Part shown: in pieces, positions 36,010 through 44,669 of the stretch
Layout of the letters: each line of letters begins with the position of its first letter
Position numbering within the stretch: position 1 is the stretch's first letter
Assembly: GCA_965277695.1 (NCBI GenBank)
Contig: CBDIDQ010000014.1
Span: 1 to 64,000 of the forward strand
DNA length: 64,000 bases
Reading direction: 5' to 3'
Source of the DNA: JABSOG01 sp965277695
GTDB lineage: Bacteria > Pseudomonadota > Gammaproteobacteria > Enterobacterales > Alteromonadaceae
Made by a program: the position numbers and the translations under genes
Notes under the pieces: generated by a model
Database searches by the model: none
Told to the model about the DNA's origin: nothing
What the model saw: the letters and a program-made list of their open reading frames with translations, nothing else

Positions 36010-38304
36010 GTGAGTTATCAGGTTTTAGCGCGAAAGTGGCGACCCAACAGTTTTCCCGAGCTGGTGGGTCAGCAACATGTTAAAGGTACGTTGAGCAATG
36101 CGCTGGATTCTGGCCGATTGCATCATGCTTATTTGTTTACTGGCACTCGTGGGGTCGGTAAAACCACCATCGCTCGTATTTTTGCCAAAAGCCTTAATTG
36201 TGATCAGGGCGTAACGGCCCACCCTTGTGGTCATTGTGATGCCTGTCAAAGCATTGAAAAAGGCCATTTTGTTGACTTAATTGAAATTGATGCGGCGTCT
36301 AGAACCAAGGTCGAAGATACCCGCGAAATTCTTGATAATGTGTTATATGCACCTACTCGTGGTCGCTTTAAAGTTTATTTGATTGATGAAGTGCATATGC
36401 TGTCGCGCCACAGTTTCAACGCTTTGCTCAAAACCCTTGAAGAACCCCCGGCTCACGTTAAATTTTTATTGGCGACTACTGAGCCACAAAAATTGCCAGT
36501 GACAATTTTGTCACGCTGTTTGCAGTTTAATCTCAAAGCCTTGTCACGCAGTGAAATTGCCACACACCTTAAATACATTCTTAACGAAGAACAAATCAAG
36601 GTGGACGATGGCAGTTTAAAATTGCTGGCCAAAGCAGCTGATGGTAGTTTGCGAGATGCCTTAAGTCTGACTGATCAGGCGATTGCCCAAGCTAATGGCG
36701 AGTTGTTAGCAACAGATGTTCAGCAAATGTTGGGCACTATTGACAAGCAATGGAGCATTAAATTATTGGCGCATATTGTCAATAATAATCCTGAAGCAGC
36801 CTTAAATACGGTCAACGAGATTGCCCTATTTATGCCGGATTATGCCAATTTAGTCGATGATTTGCTGGCCATTTTTCATTTGGCGGCAATGACTCAACTG
36901 GTACCAGCGGCGGCGCAAATTGATGATAATCAAAAAGAATTCATTGTTCGTTTGGCCAACAAGCTGAATAAACAAGAGGTTCAGCTTTATTATCAACTGT
37001 TGCTTAATGGTAAAAAAGATCTCGAATATGCTCCAGACCCGCGTATGGGTTTTGAAATGGTATTGTTGCGATTATTGGCGTTTAATCCGTTGGCGGCGGT
37101 TAATCAACCTGTTGCGGTTACAGTGGCTAATATTCAGACCGCTGAGCCATTGCCTGTGCCGCCTTCACCGTTACCCGTGGCTAAAAAAAAAGTTTTAGCT
37201 GAGCCCAAGCCCGAGCCCGAAGTTAAGCCTGTTGTCAAAATAGCGGATGAGGATACCGATAAAACGGCTCAAACCTTGGCAGAGTTAGCATTACAACAGA
37301 CGCATATTTTGCAAATTGCTGATGGTTTGGGTTTTAACTCTGCTGTTAAGGAGCCCGCTGAGCCACCGATTGAAGCGCCAGCTGATAAGGAACCCACTGA
37401 GCCACCGATTGAAGCGCCAGCTGAGGTCACTGTGATTGCACCCTTTCCCAGTGATATTAGTTTTAGTGCTGATGAAGATGTGGATTTGAGTTATCAGTTT
37501 GAACAGCCATCAGCAGCAATTGAAAAGCCAGCAACAGCGATTGAAAAGCCAGCAGCTGAGGGTTTTGAAGATCCGCTATTGGCGATTTTGGCTAATCGTA
37601 ATCAGCCAGTAGGCGATTTATTTCAAACCGTTGAAACTGAAACACTAACCGCTAAGCCTTCACCGACGGCATATCAACCTCCCAAACAAACAGCTAAAGT
37701 TAAGTCAGAAGTTAAGCCAGAAGTTAAGCCAGAAGTTAAGTCAGAAGTTAAGTCAGAAGTTAAGTCAGAAGTTAAGCCAGAAGTTAAGTCAGAAGTTAAG
37801 TCAGAAGTTAAGCTAGAAATCAAAACTGAGCCTCAAGTTGAAGTTATCGCCAAGCCCGAGCCCGTCGCCGAACCAGAAAAAGCCGCACCGCCGCTTGATA
37901 TCTCTGGTATTCCTCGTTGGTCATCAGAGGTGGATGAATGGTCGAGCCTGATAGAACAAATGCAGCTTGGTGGGAGAGAGCGGATCATTGCGGTGCATTC
38001 TGTTTATCATAAGCAGGATAAAACTATCACTTTAACCGTGGCTAACGCACAGAAGCATCTCGCCAGTGAAGGGGTGCACGGGCAATTGCTTAAAGCGCTG
38101 ATCCGCACGCTTAATGAAATGATTGAACTGGAATTTACGTATACCGCTGAGGCTTTACAAACCCCTTTTGCTATTCAACAAGATATTGATGCGCGTCGTT
38201 TGGTTTATGCTAAAACCGTCCTTTATCAGGACCCGCTAATTGTTGGTTTACAGCAGCAATTCGCCGCTGTGGTTGATGATGGGTCGATTGTACCACCTGA
38301 TTAA
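36010..38304 (+). CDS. dnaX: DNA polymerase III subunits tau and gamma
   Basis: Clamp-loader ATPase. 764 residues, longer than E. coli tau (643). Walker A GTRGVGKTT, zinc module CGHCDACQ, DEVHML Walker B, and sensor 1 region LLATTEPQKLP are intact. From about residue 380 a Pro/Glu/Lys linker expands by internal duplications: a ~40-nt PPIEAPA duplicate, an IEKPA pair, and a KPEV/KSEV array at 37700-37818. The C-terminal polymerase-binding domain (WSSEVDEWSSLIEQM...) is retained. Codons 392-394 are AAA AAA AAA (A9). Slippage there reaches a stop within a few codons in either shifted frame, giving a ~395-residue gamma. GTG start. Confidence 0.96.
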   Translation: MSYQVLARKWRPNSFPELVGQQHVKGTLSNALDSGRLHHAYLFTGTRGVGKTTIARIFAKSLNCDQGVTAHPCGHCDACQSIEKGHFVDLIEIDAASRTKVEDTREILDNVLYAPTRGRFKVYLIDEVHMLSRHSFNALLKTLEEPPAHVKFLLATTEPQKLPVTILSRCLQFNLKALSRSEIATHLKYILNEEQIKVDDGSLKLLAKAADGSLRDALSLTDQAIAQANGELLATDVQQMLGTIDKQWSIKLLAHIVNNNPEAALNTVNEIALFMPDYANLVDDLLAIFHLAAMTQLVPAAAQIDDNQKEFIVRLANKLNKQEVQLYYQLLLNGKKDLEYAPDPRMGFEMVLLRLLAFNPLAAVNQPVAVTVANIQTAEPLPVPPSPLPVAKKKVLAEPKPEPEVKPVVKIADEDTDKTAQTLAELALQQTHILQIADGLGFNSAVKEPAEPPIEAPADKEPTEPPIEAPAEVTVIAPFPSDISFSADEDVDLSYQFEQPSAAIEKPATAIEKPAAEGFEDPLLAILANRNQPVGDLFQTVETETLTAKPSPTAYQPPKQTAKVKSEVKPEVKPEVKSEVKSEVKSEVKPEVKSEVKSEVKLEIKTEPQVEVIAKPEPVAEPEKAAPPLDISGIPRWSSEVDEWSSLIEQMQLGGRERIIAVHSVYHKQDKTITLTVANAQKHLASEGVHGQLLKALIRTLNEMIELEFTYTAEALQTPFAIQQDIDARRLVYAKTVLYQDPLIVGLQQQFAAVVDDGSIVPPD
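37183..37191 (+). promoter_or_regulatory. A9 slippery run in dnaX, probable gamma-producing site
   Basis: Nine A form three Lys codons in frame. A -1 shift reads AGT TTT AGC TGA; a +1/-2 shift reads TTT TAG soon after. Both truncate just past the ATPase core, as gamma does in other bacteria. The Thermus dnaX A9 works by transcriptional slippage and E. coli by ribosomal frameshifting on AAAAAAG. Confidence 0.6.
37700..37818 (+). repeat. In-frame 12-bp repeat array in the dnaX linker
   Basis: About ten units of the form gttaagYcagaa coding K-(S/P)-E-V. Two variants alternate (tcagaa and ccagaa), showing repeated local duplication. It lengthens the unstructured linker without disturbing the frame. 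Confidence 0.9.
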
Positions 38305-38409
38305 ACAGTCGCCGTCTGTCGATTAAATTGCCTTGCAAACCTTGAAAACCACGTAAATGCCCGCATATGTCAGATGAATCAATATTAAGCAAAGAAAGAG
38401 AAGTAGCAT

Positions 38410-38736
38410 ATGTTTAAAGGCGGAATGGGCAATTTAATGAAGCAGGCGCAAGAAATGCAAGAGCGTATGCAGAAAATGCAAGAAGAAACAGCCAAACAAG
38501 AAGTTGTCGGCGAATCTGGTGCCGGTTTGGTTAAAGTTACCATGATGGGTAACCATAATGTGCGTCGAGTTGAAATCGATGACAGCTTGCTTAATGAAGA
38601 CAAAGATATGCTTGAAGACCTGATTGCGGCGGCCATCAATAGCGCGGTTAACCGAGTTGCGCAAAATAATCAGGAACAAATGAGTGAAATGACTGGTGGG
38701 ATGCAAATGCCACCGGGCTTCAAAATGCCTTTCTAA
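38410..38736 (+). CDS. YbaB/EbfC family nucleoid-associated protein
   Basis: 108 residues. MFKGGMGNLMKQAQEMQERM is the typical opening, and MNPP-type endings are represented by GMQMPPGFKMPF. Binds DNA as a dimer and is encoded between dnaX and recR in most gammaproteobacteria, as here (gaps 105 and 15 nt). Confidence 0.95.
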   Translation: MFKGGMGNLMKQAQEMQERMQKMQEETAKQEVVGESGAGLVKVTMMGNHNVRRVEIDDSLLNEDKDMLEDLIAAAINSAVNRVAQNNQEQMSEMTGGMQMPPGFKMPF

Positions 38737-38751
38737 GGGCGGATAATTTTT

Positions 38752-39351
38752 GTGAAATTTAGTCCGCTAGTCACTGACTTAATCGAGTCATTAAAGTGCT
38801 TGCCCGGCGTTGGGCCAAAATCAGCCCAGCGCATGGCTTTTCAATTACTTGAACGTAACCGACAAAAGGGCATTCGCCTTGGCGAATCGCTGCTTTGTGC
38901 GATGGAGCAAGTGGGTCATTGCAATTTCTGTCGTACTTATACCGAAGATGATATTTGTCAACTCTGTGCTAACGTCAAACGTCAGGACAGTGGTTTGTTA
39001 TGTATTGTCGAATCCCCCGGGGATGTGGTGGCGATTGAGCAAACGGGTCAGTATAAAGGTCGTTATTTTGTTTTGATGGGGCATTTGTCACCGCTCGATG
39101 GCATTGGGCCGTTGGAAATTGGCCTTGATATTCTTAAACAAAATCTCCAGGCGCATAATATCAACGAAGTGATATTAGCAACAAACCCAACCATTGAAGG
39201 CGATGCCACAGCGCATTATATTGCACAAATGTGCCAGCAGTTTGGTATCAATGCCAGTCGTATTGCCCATGGCGTGCCTGTCGGTGGTGAGCTTGAACAT
39301 GTTGATGGTACTACTTTGAGCCATGCCTTTTCGGGTCGAAAAACGATTTAA
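38752..39351 (+). CDS. recR: Recombination protein RecR
   Basis: Part of the RecFOR pathway loading RecA at gaps. 199 residues, GTG start. HhH region LPGVGPKSAQRMA, C4 zinc finger CNFCRTYTEDDICQLC, Toprim IVESPGDVVAIEQTG, and the C-terminal GVPVGGELEHVDGTTLSHA are complete. Confidence 0.97.
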   Translation: MKFSPLVTDLIESLKCLPGVGPKSAQRMAFQLLERNRQKGIRLGESLLCAMEQVGHCNFCRTYTEDDICQLCANVKRQDSGLLCIVESPGDVVAIEQTGQYKGRYFVLMGHLSPLDGIGPLEIGLDILKQNLQAHNINEVILATNPTIEGDATAHYIAQMCQQFGINASRIAHGVPVGGELEHVDGTTLSHAFSGRKTI

Positions 39352-39363
39352 ATTGGAAAAAAA

Positions 39364-39389
39364 CTTGAAAAAGATGGGATGATCCCCAT
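39364..39389 (+). promoter_or_regulatory. Heat-shock (sigma-32) promoter for htpG
   Basis: CTTGAAA (39364-39370), 13 bp, CCCCAT (39384-39389): an exact match to the RpoH consensus and spacing. Transcription would start near 39396, leaving an ~85-nt leader with a small ACCCGA/TCGGGT hairpin. Confidence 0.88.
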
Positions 39390-39479
39390 TTGTCTTTCAT
39401 ACCGGATGGTCACCCGAAATCGGGTTTGGGTGTGACAACCGCTTATTTTAAAAACGAAATATTTAGAGGAACGACTTAA

Positions 39480-41414
39480 ATGTCAGAAGCAGCACAAGAG
39501 ACGCATAAAGAAACGCATGGCTTTCAAACCGAAGTCAAACAACTGTTAAACTTAATGATCCACTCTTTATATTCCAATAAAGAAATCTTTTTACGTGAAT
39601 TGGTCTCCAATGCCTCAGATGCGGCAGACAAATTGCGTTTTGAAGCCTTATCAAATGGCGAATTGTTCGAAGACGATGCCGATTTAAAAGTGCGCGTCAG
39701 CTTTGATAAAGAATTAAAAACCATCACCATTTCTGATAATGGTATTGGGATGACCCGTGATGAAGTAGTTGAACATCTGGGCACTATTGCTAAATCAGGC
39801 ACTGCTGAGTTCTTCTCCAAATTATCTGGCGACCAAGCCAAAGACTCACAAATGATTGGTCAATTCGGTGTCGGTTTTTATTCTTCTTTCATCGTTGCTG
39901 ACAACGTTGTTGTTCGTACGCGTAAAGCCGGTGCTGATGCTGATCAAGGCGTTGAGTGGGAATCACAAGGCGAAGGCGACTTCACCATTGCTGACATCGC
40001 TAAAGAAACTCGTGGTACTGACATCATCTTGCATATTAAAGAAGACGAGCTTGAGTTTGTTGATGGTCATCGTTTACGTACAGTGGTTACCAAATACTCT
40101 GATCACATCGGTATGCCGGTAGAAATGTGGACAGAAGAAGTGGCTGAAAGCGAAGGTGCTGATGGCGAAAAAGTGCCAGCAGTTCCGGGCAAGTGGGACG
40201 GTATCACTAAAGCCACGGCTTTGTGGACCCGTGAAAAGTCTGATATCAGCGACGAAGAATACAAAGAATTCTACAAGCATGTTAGCCATGACTGGGAAGA
40301 GCCAATTACTTGGAGCCACAACAAGGTTGAAGGTAATAACGAATACACTAGTTTACTATATATTCCTAAAAAAGCCCCTTGGGACATGTGGAACCGTGAC
40401 CGTCAACAAGGTCTAAAACTTTATGTTCAACGTGTTTTCATCATGGATGACGCAGAGCAGTTCATGCCGACTTACTTGCGTTTTGTTAAAGGTTTGGTTG
40501 ACTCCGGTGACTTGCCATTAAACGTTTCTCGTGAAATTTTACAAGACAGCAAAGTGACGCAAACTTTACGTAAAGGTTGTACTACTCGTGTGTTGAAAAT
40601 GCTTGAGCGTATGGGCAAAAAAGACAAAGACAACTATCAGATTGTGTGGAATGAATTTGGTCAGGCATTAAAAGAAGGGCCTGCTGAAGATACTAGCAAT
40701 AAAGAGCAAGTGGCTAAATTGTTGCGTTTTGCTTCTTCACATGACGATTCAGAAGTACAAAGCGTTTCTTTGGAAGATTACGTTAGCCGCATGAAAGAAG
40801 GTCAAGAAAAGATCTTCTACATTGTCACTGACAGCTTTGAAGCGTCTAAAAACAGCCCGCATTTAGAAATTTTCCGCAAGAAAGGCATCGAAGTGTTATT
40901 GATGGCTGATCGCATGGATGAGTGGATGATGGGTCACCTGACCGAGTTTGATGGCAAACAAATGCAATCAGTGACTCGTGGTGAACTAGACCTTGACGAC
41001 ATGGATGATGAAGAAACTAAAAAAGCCCATGAAGAAACCGCCAAAGAATACGAAAGCTTTGTAGAGCGTGTGAAAGAAAGTCTAGGCGATGCCGTGAAAG
41101 AAGTGCGGATGTCACATCGTTTGACTGATTCTCCGTCTTGTGTGGTTGCTGATGGCAACGATATGGGCAGCCAAATGGCCAAATTGATGGAATCAATGGG
41201 TCAGGCAGCACCAGACAACAAACCAGTATTCGAATTGAACCCTGATCATGCCATGGTTAAGTTGATTGCTGATGAGCAAGATGACAACCAGTTCAAACAG
41301 TGGACCGAAGTATTGTTAGATCAGGCTTTGTTGGCTGAGCGTGGCAACTTGAAAGATCCGGCGACTTTCGTTAAGCGTATGAATGCCTTGATGATGAAGC
41401 TTGCCAGTAAATAA
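39480..41414 (+). CDS. htpG: Molecular chaperone HtpG (Hsp90)
   Basis: ATP-dependent dimeric chaperone. 644 residues. GHKL ATP site: LRELVSNASDAADKLR, DNGIGM, GTIAKSGT and GQFGVGFYS. Middle-domain NVSREILQ and C-terminal dimerisation region present. AGGAAC ribosome site. Expression from the sigma-32 promoter upstream is strongly indicated. Confidence 0.98.
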   Translation: MSEAAQETHKETHGFQTEVKQLLNLMIHSLYSNKEIFLRELVSNASDAADKLRFEALSNGELFEDDADLKVRVSFDKELKTITISDNGIGMTRDEVVEHLGTIAKSGTAEFFSKLSGDQAKDSQMIGQFGVGFYSSFIVADNVVVRTRKAGADADQGVEWESQGEGDFTIADIAKETRGTDIILHIKEDELEFVDGHRLRTVVTKYSDHIGMPVEMWTEEVAESEGADGEKVPAVPGKWDGITKATALWTREKSDISDEEYKEFYKHVSHDWEEPITWSHNKVEGNNEYTSLLYIPKKAPWDMWNRDRQQGLKLYVQRVFIMDDAEQFMPTYLRFVKGLVDSGDLPLNVSREILQDSKVTQTLRKGCTTRVLKMLERMGKKDKDNYQIVWNEFGQALKEGPAEDTSNKEQVAKLLRFASSHDDSEVQSVSLEDYVSRMKEGQEKIFYIVTDSFEASKNSPHLEIFRKKGIEVLLMADRMDEWMMGHLTEFDGKQMQSVTRGELDLDDMDDEETKKAHEETAKEYESFVERVKESLGDAVKEVRMSHRLTDSPSCVVADGNDMGSQMAKLMESMGQAAPDNKPVFELNPDHAMVKLIADEQDDNQFKQWTEVLLDQALLAERGNLKDPATFVKRMNALMMKLASK

Positions 41415-41471
41415 ATGCTGAGCAGTTAAAATATCGCTACTCTTTTTGCTGATTGAGTGGTTGATTGAAGA

Positions 41472-41503
41472 GGGGAAGGGGCTTTGGCTTCTTCCCCTTT
41501 TTT
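41472..41503 (+). terminator. Terminator after htpG
   Basis: Stem GGGGAAG/CTTCCCC with a 12-nt loop followed by six T. Confidence 0.85.
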
Positions 41504-41682
41504 ATTGGCGTGGTGGTGTTTGGTGGTCTACGGTTGCTTTGGCTTTACGCGAATGAATTCGTGCCTAGGTAAAAGTAAAAGTAAAAGTGCAGCCAATTTC
41601 CTGATAAAACCCTTGTGTCTTAAAATGCCTTATGTAACTATTCCTCCCCATCTTATTCGGCTAATTAGTAAAGGAAATAATC

Positions 41683-42327
41683 ATGCGTATGATTCTTCTT
41701 GGCGCACCTGGCGCTGGCAAGGGCACCCAAGCCCAATTTTTAATGAATAAATTTAGTATTCCGCAAATTTCTACCGGTGATATGCTGCGAGCAGCAATTA
41801 AAGAAGGTACTCCTACCGGTTTAGCAGCGAAAAAAGTGATGGATGCAGGGCAGTTGGTTTCTGATGACATCATCATTGCACTGGTTAAAGAACGCATTGC
41901 CAAAGATGACTGCGAAAAAGGTTTTTTACTCGATGGTTTCCCACGCACAATTCCGCAAGCTAATGCGATGAAAGAAAATGACGTCGATGTTGATTACGTG
42001 CTGGAGTTTGATGTTGCAGATGACATCATTGTTGATCGCATGGCAGGTCGCCGCGTTCATGCCAATTCTGGTCGGGTTTATCATGTTAGCTATAACCCAC
42101 CCAAAGTGGAAGGTAAAGACGACGTTACTGGCGAAGACTTGATGATCCGCGAAGATGATAAAGCTGAGACTGTGCGTAAACGCCTTGGGGTTTACCATGA
42201 GCAAACCAAACCATTGGTTGCTTTTTATACCGCAGAGGCTGATGCTGGCAATACCAAATTTGCTAGAATTGATGGCACCAAAGCGGTTGAAGCCGTTAAT
42301 GCAGAGCTTGAAGCGCTGCTAGGCTAA
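41683..42327 (+). CDS. adk: Adenylate kinase
   Basis: Interconverts ATP+AMP and 2 ADP. 214 residues. GAPGAGKGTQ P-loop, STGDMLRAAI AMP site, DGFPRTIPQA. The LID (GRVYHVSYNPPKVEGKDD) lacks zinc cysteines, like other gammaproteobacterial enzymes. AAAGGA ribosome site. The last bases and stop (gctaggctaa) are repeated several times downstream. Confidence 0.98.
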   Translation: MRMILLGAPGAGKGTQAQFLMNKFSIPQISTGDMLRAAIKEGTPTGLAAKKVMDAGQLVSDDIIIALVKERIAKDDCEKGFLLDGFPRTIPQANAMKENDVDVDYVLEFDVADDIIVDRMAGRRVHANSGRVYHVSYNPPKVEGKDDVTGEDLMIREDDKAETVRKRLGVYHEQTKPLVAFYTAEADAGNTKFARIDGTKAVEAVNAELEALLG

Positions 42328-42388
42328 TTTAAGAAAGAGCTAGGCTAAGTTAAGAGCTAGGCTAAGCTAGGCTGAGAGCTAGGCTAAG
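42318..42388. repeat. Degenerate repeats derived from the adk 3' end
   Basis: Five occurrences of gctaggct(a/g)a, the first being the adk terminal codons and stop, with intervening agttaaga segments. Looks like stepwise tandem duplication of the gene end. Confidence 0.8.
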
Positions 42389-42404
42389 TTAAGCTGTTAT
42401 TTTA

Positions 42405-42430
42405 AAAGCCCACTTCGAGTGGGCTTTATT
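42405..42430 (+). terminator. Terminator after adk
   Basis: Perfect 10-bp stem AAAGCCCACT/AGTGGGCTTT, TCG loop, then ATT. Confidence 0.82.
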
Positions 42431-42431
42431 G

Positions 42432-42467
42432 CACTTTTTATTTACACTTTTATTTACACTTTTATTT
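42432..42467. repeat. 12-13 bp tandem repeat running into the hemH start
   Basis: Units cactttttattta, cacttttattta and cacttttattt (13, 12, 11 bp). The last ends at the proposed hemH TTG, so the duplication has rebuilt its leader. Confidence 0.85.
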
Positions 42468-43485
42468 GAAAAGGTTAATCGTTATCCAACTTTCACTTAA
42501 ACCCAACCAATACGGCGTATTGCTGGTTAATCTGGGTACACCATCTCAGCCTGACACAGCCAGTGTCAAACGTTTTTTGAAGCAGTTCTTGTCTGATCCG
42601 CGAGTGATCGATTATCCACGTTGGTTGTGGAAAATTATTCTCAATTGCGCGATCTTGCCGATTCGTTCTCGTAAAGTTGCCAAGCTCTATCAAGCAGTAT
42701 GGCTGCCCGAAGGGTCGCCGTTAAGAGTGTTGACATTACGTCAGGCAGAAGCCTTGCAAACCCGACTGAAAAGTGAAATCGGCTCAGAAGTCGCTGTTGA
42801 AGTGGCGATGACTTATGGTTCACCTTCGTTGCAATACGGCATGGATCAGCTATTGTCCAAAGGCGTCGAGCGTATCGTGGTATTGCCAGTCTATCCACAA
42901 TATTCAGCGACCACTACAGCCGCTGCATTTGACGGCATTAATGATGTGCTGCGAAATGTCAGGGATTTGCCGATGTTGCGTTGGGTGAAAAATTACGCCC
43001 ATGAAGAGAGTTATATTAATGCGCTGAGCAACAGTATTAAGCGTCATCGTGAAAATAGTCAGATTAGCTCAGAGGTCTTGTTGTTTTCTTTCCACGGCCT
43101 GCCTAAACGCTATATTACCCTAGGTGACCCTTATCAACGTGAGTGCGAAGCGACGGCGAAGCGAGTGACTGAAAAGTTAGGCTTGAAAGACCATCAGTGG
43201 CGATTGAGCTATCAATCTCGGGTCGGTAAAGAAGAATGGTTAGGTCCTTATACCGATACGATGTTAAAACGTTTGGGTAGTGAGGGGACGCGAGATATTG
43301 ATGTTGTTTGCCCAGCCTTTGCCACCGATTGCCTAGAAACCCTCGAAGAAATTGCGATTGAAAACAAAGCGGTATTTCTCGATGCCGGTGGTCGCAGCTA
43401 TGAATATATTGCGGCGTTAAATGACAGCGCTGAGCATATTGAGGTATTGGCTGAATTGGTCACTAGACAACTGGTAGGTTGGTGA
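42466..43485 (+). CDS. hemH: Ferrochelatase
   Basis: Inserts Fe2+ into protoporphyrin IX, the last haem step. About 339 residues. YGVLLVNLGTPSQPDT at the N-terminus, SFHGLPKRYI with the catalytic His, and CPAFATDCLETLEEI are diagnostic. The start is awkward: TTG 42466 has no ribosome site upstream because a repeat replaces that region. AAAAGG at 42469-42474 would suit an initiation codon slightly further in, but none of the usual ones is there. The family call is certain, the exact start is not. Confidence 0.94.
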   Translation: MKRLIVIQLSLKPNQYGVLLVNLGTPSQPDTASVKRFLKQFLSDPRVIDYPRWLWKIILNCAILPIRSRKVAKLYQAVWLPEGSPLRVLTLRQAEALQTRLKSEIGSEVAVEVAMTYGSPSLQYGMDQLLSKGVERIVVLPVYPQYSATTTAAAFDGINDVLRNVRDLPMLRWVKNYAHEESYINALSNSIKRHRENSQISSEVLLFSFHGLPKRYITLGDPYQRECEATAKRVTEKLGLKDHQWRLSYQSRVGKEEWLGPYTDTMLKRLGSEGTRDIDVVCPAFATDCLETLEEIAIENKAVFLDAGGRSYEYIAALNDSAEHIEVLAELVTRQLVGW

Positions 43486-43502
43486 TTTCACTCATCAAGG
43501 TT

Positions 43503-44669
43503 TTAGGCAGCAGGAAAATAACAGCCTAAAACCGCCGCGCGTGAGGCTCCGGTAACTGCCGGAATATTACCACTTTCATTACGAGTATAAGCCCGCGCTA
43601 ACCAGGCAAAGGCGATGGCTTCAACCCAATCTGGATTAACACCCAACTCATCAGTATTGGATAGTGTAAATTGCGGCAAATAGGCGGCAATGGTACTAAC
43701 CAGAAAAGCGTTTCGACTACCGCCGCCACATAAGTAAATATCACCGCTGGTGCTTTCCTTGTTAGCGCTTAGCTGTTTGATTTGGTCGGCCAGTGATTTT
43801 GCGGTCAAATGGACTAAAGTGTGTTGCACATCTTGTGGTGGGATTGTGGTAAGGATTTTTGCTTTTAACCAATCGAGATTAAAACGCTCCCGTCCGGTAC
43901 TCTTAGGTGCTGGCTGGCTAAAAAACTCATCTGCTAGTAATGCACTTAACAAACCCTGATTTAACTGCCCTGATCGCGCCCATTGGCCGTTATCGTCATA
44001 AGATTGGTCTTGCTTTGTCGGGTGTTGGGTTTGGATCCAACGATCTAATAGGGTATTGCCCGGGCCGGTATCAAAACCAATGATTGCATCAGCGTCATTG
44101 CTGGGTAAAAAGGTGATATTGGTGATGCCACCGATATTGACGACTATTCTGTTATTGGCGTTGTTATTAGCGAAGACTCGCTGGTGAAAGGCCGGTACCA
44201 ATGGTGCGCCTTGACCGCCTAAGGCAATATCTTTTTTTCTGAAATCTGCGATGACATCAATGCCTGTTTCTACCGCGATAGTGTTGGCATCGCCAATCTG
44301 CAAAGAAAACCCCAATTGACCCTCAGGATAATGCCTAATGGTTTGACCGTGGCTACCAATGGCTTTGATTTGCGTCGCATTGACGCCTGCTCGTTGACAT
44401 AGTGTTTTGACGGCTTGAGCAAACAAATGACCAAGCTGACGGTCGATAGCGCCCATCAGATTGATTTCATGACTGCTCGTTTGGGCATCACATAGCTGTT
44501 GGATCGAGGTGGTTAATTCAGCGGGGATCGGTTGGCTGTAACTGCAAAGTAATTGCGGTTTGTCGCTGCCATCAGCAGTGTCAGTAATAGTGTCAGCAAA
44601 TTCGACTAAAACCGCATCAATACCGTCAAGACTGGTGCCTGACATTAAACCGATAAACAACTCGCTCAT
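43503..44669 (-). CDS. anmK: Anhydro-N-acetylmuramic acid kinase
   Basis: Phosphorylates and opens 1,6-anhydroMurNAc in peptidoglycan recycling. 388 residues. GLMSGTSLDGIDAVL (ATP site), GSHGQTIRHYP, GFDTGPGNTLLD and LCGGGSRN are family signatures. Overlaps the M23 peptidase gene upstream by 4 nt (ATGA), coupling two cell-wall functions. Convergent with hemH across 17 bp. Confidence 0.96.
   Translation of the reverse strand: MSELFIGLMSGTSLDGIDAVLVEFADTITDTADGSDKPQLLCSYSQPIPAELTTSIQQLCDAQTSSHEINLMGAIDRQLGHLFAQAVKTLCQRAGVNATQIKAIGSHGQTIRHYPEGQLGFSLQIGDANTIAVETGIDVIADFRKKDIALGGQGAPLVPAFHQRVFANNNANNRIVVNIGGITNITFLPSNDADAIIGFDTGPGNTLLDRWIQTQHPTKQDQSYDDNGQWARSGQLNQGLLSALLADEFFSQPAPKSTGRERFNLDWLKAKILTTIPPQDVQHTLVHLTAKSLADQIKQLSANKESTSGDIYLCGGGSRNAFLVSTIAAYLPQFTLSNTDELGVNPDWVEAIAFAWLARAYTRNESGNIPAVTGASRAAVLGCYFPAA

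Noticed and set aside
37183..37191. A9 in dnaX as another inactivating frameshift
   Set aside because: The reading frame is intact through the run and to the normal C-terminal domain.
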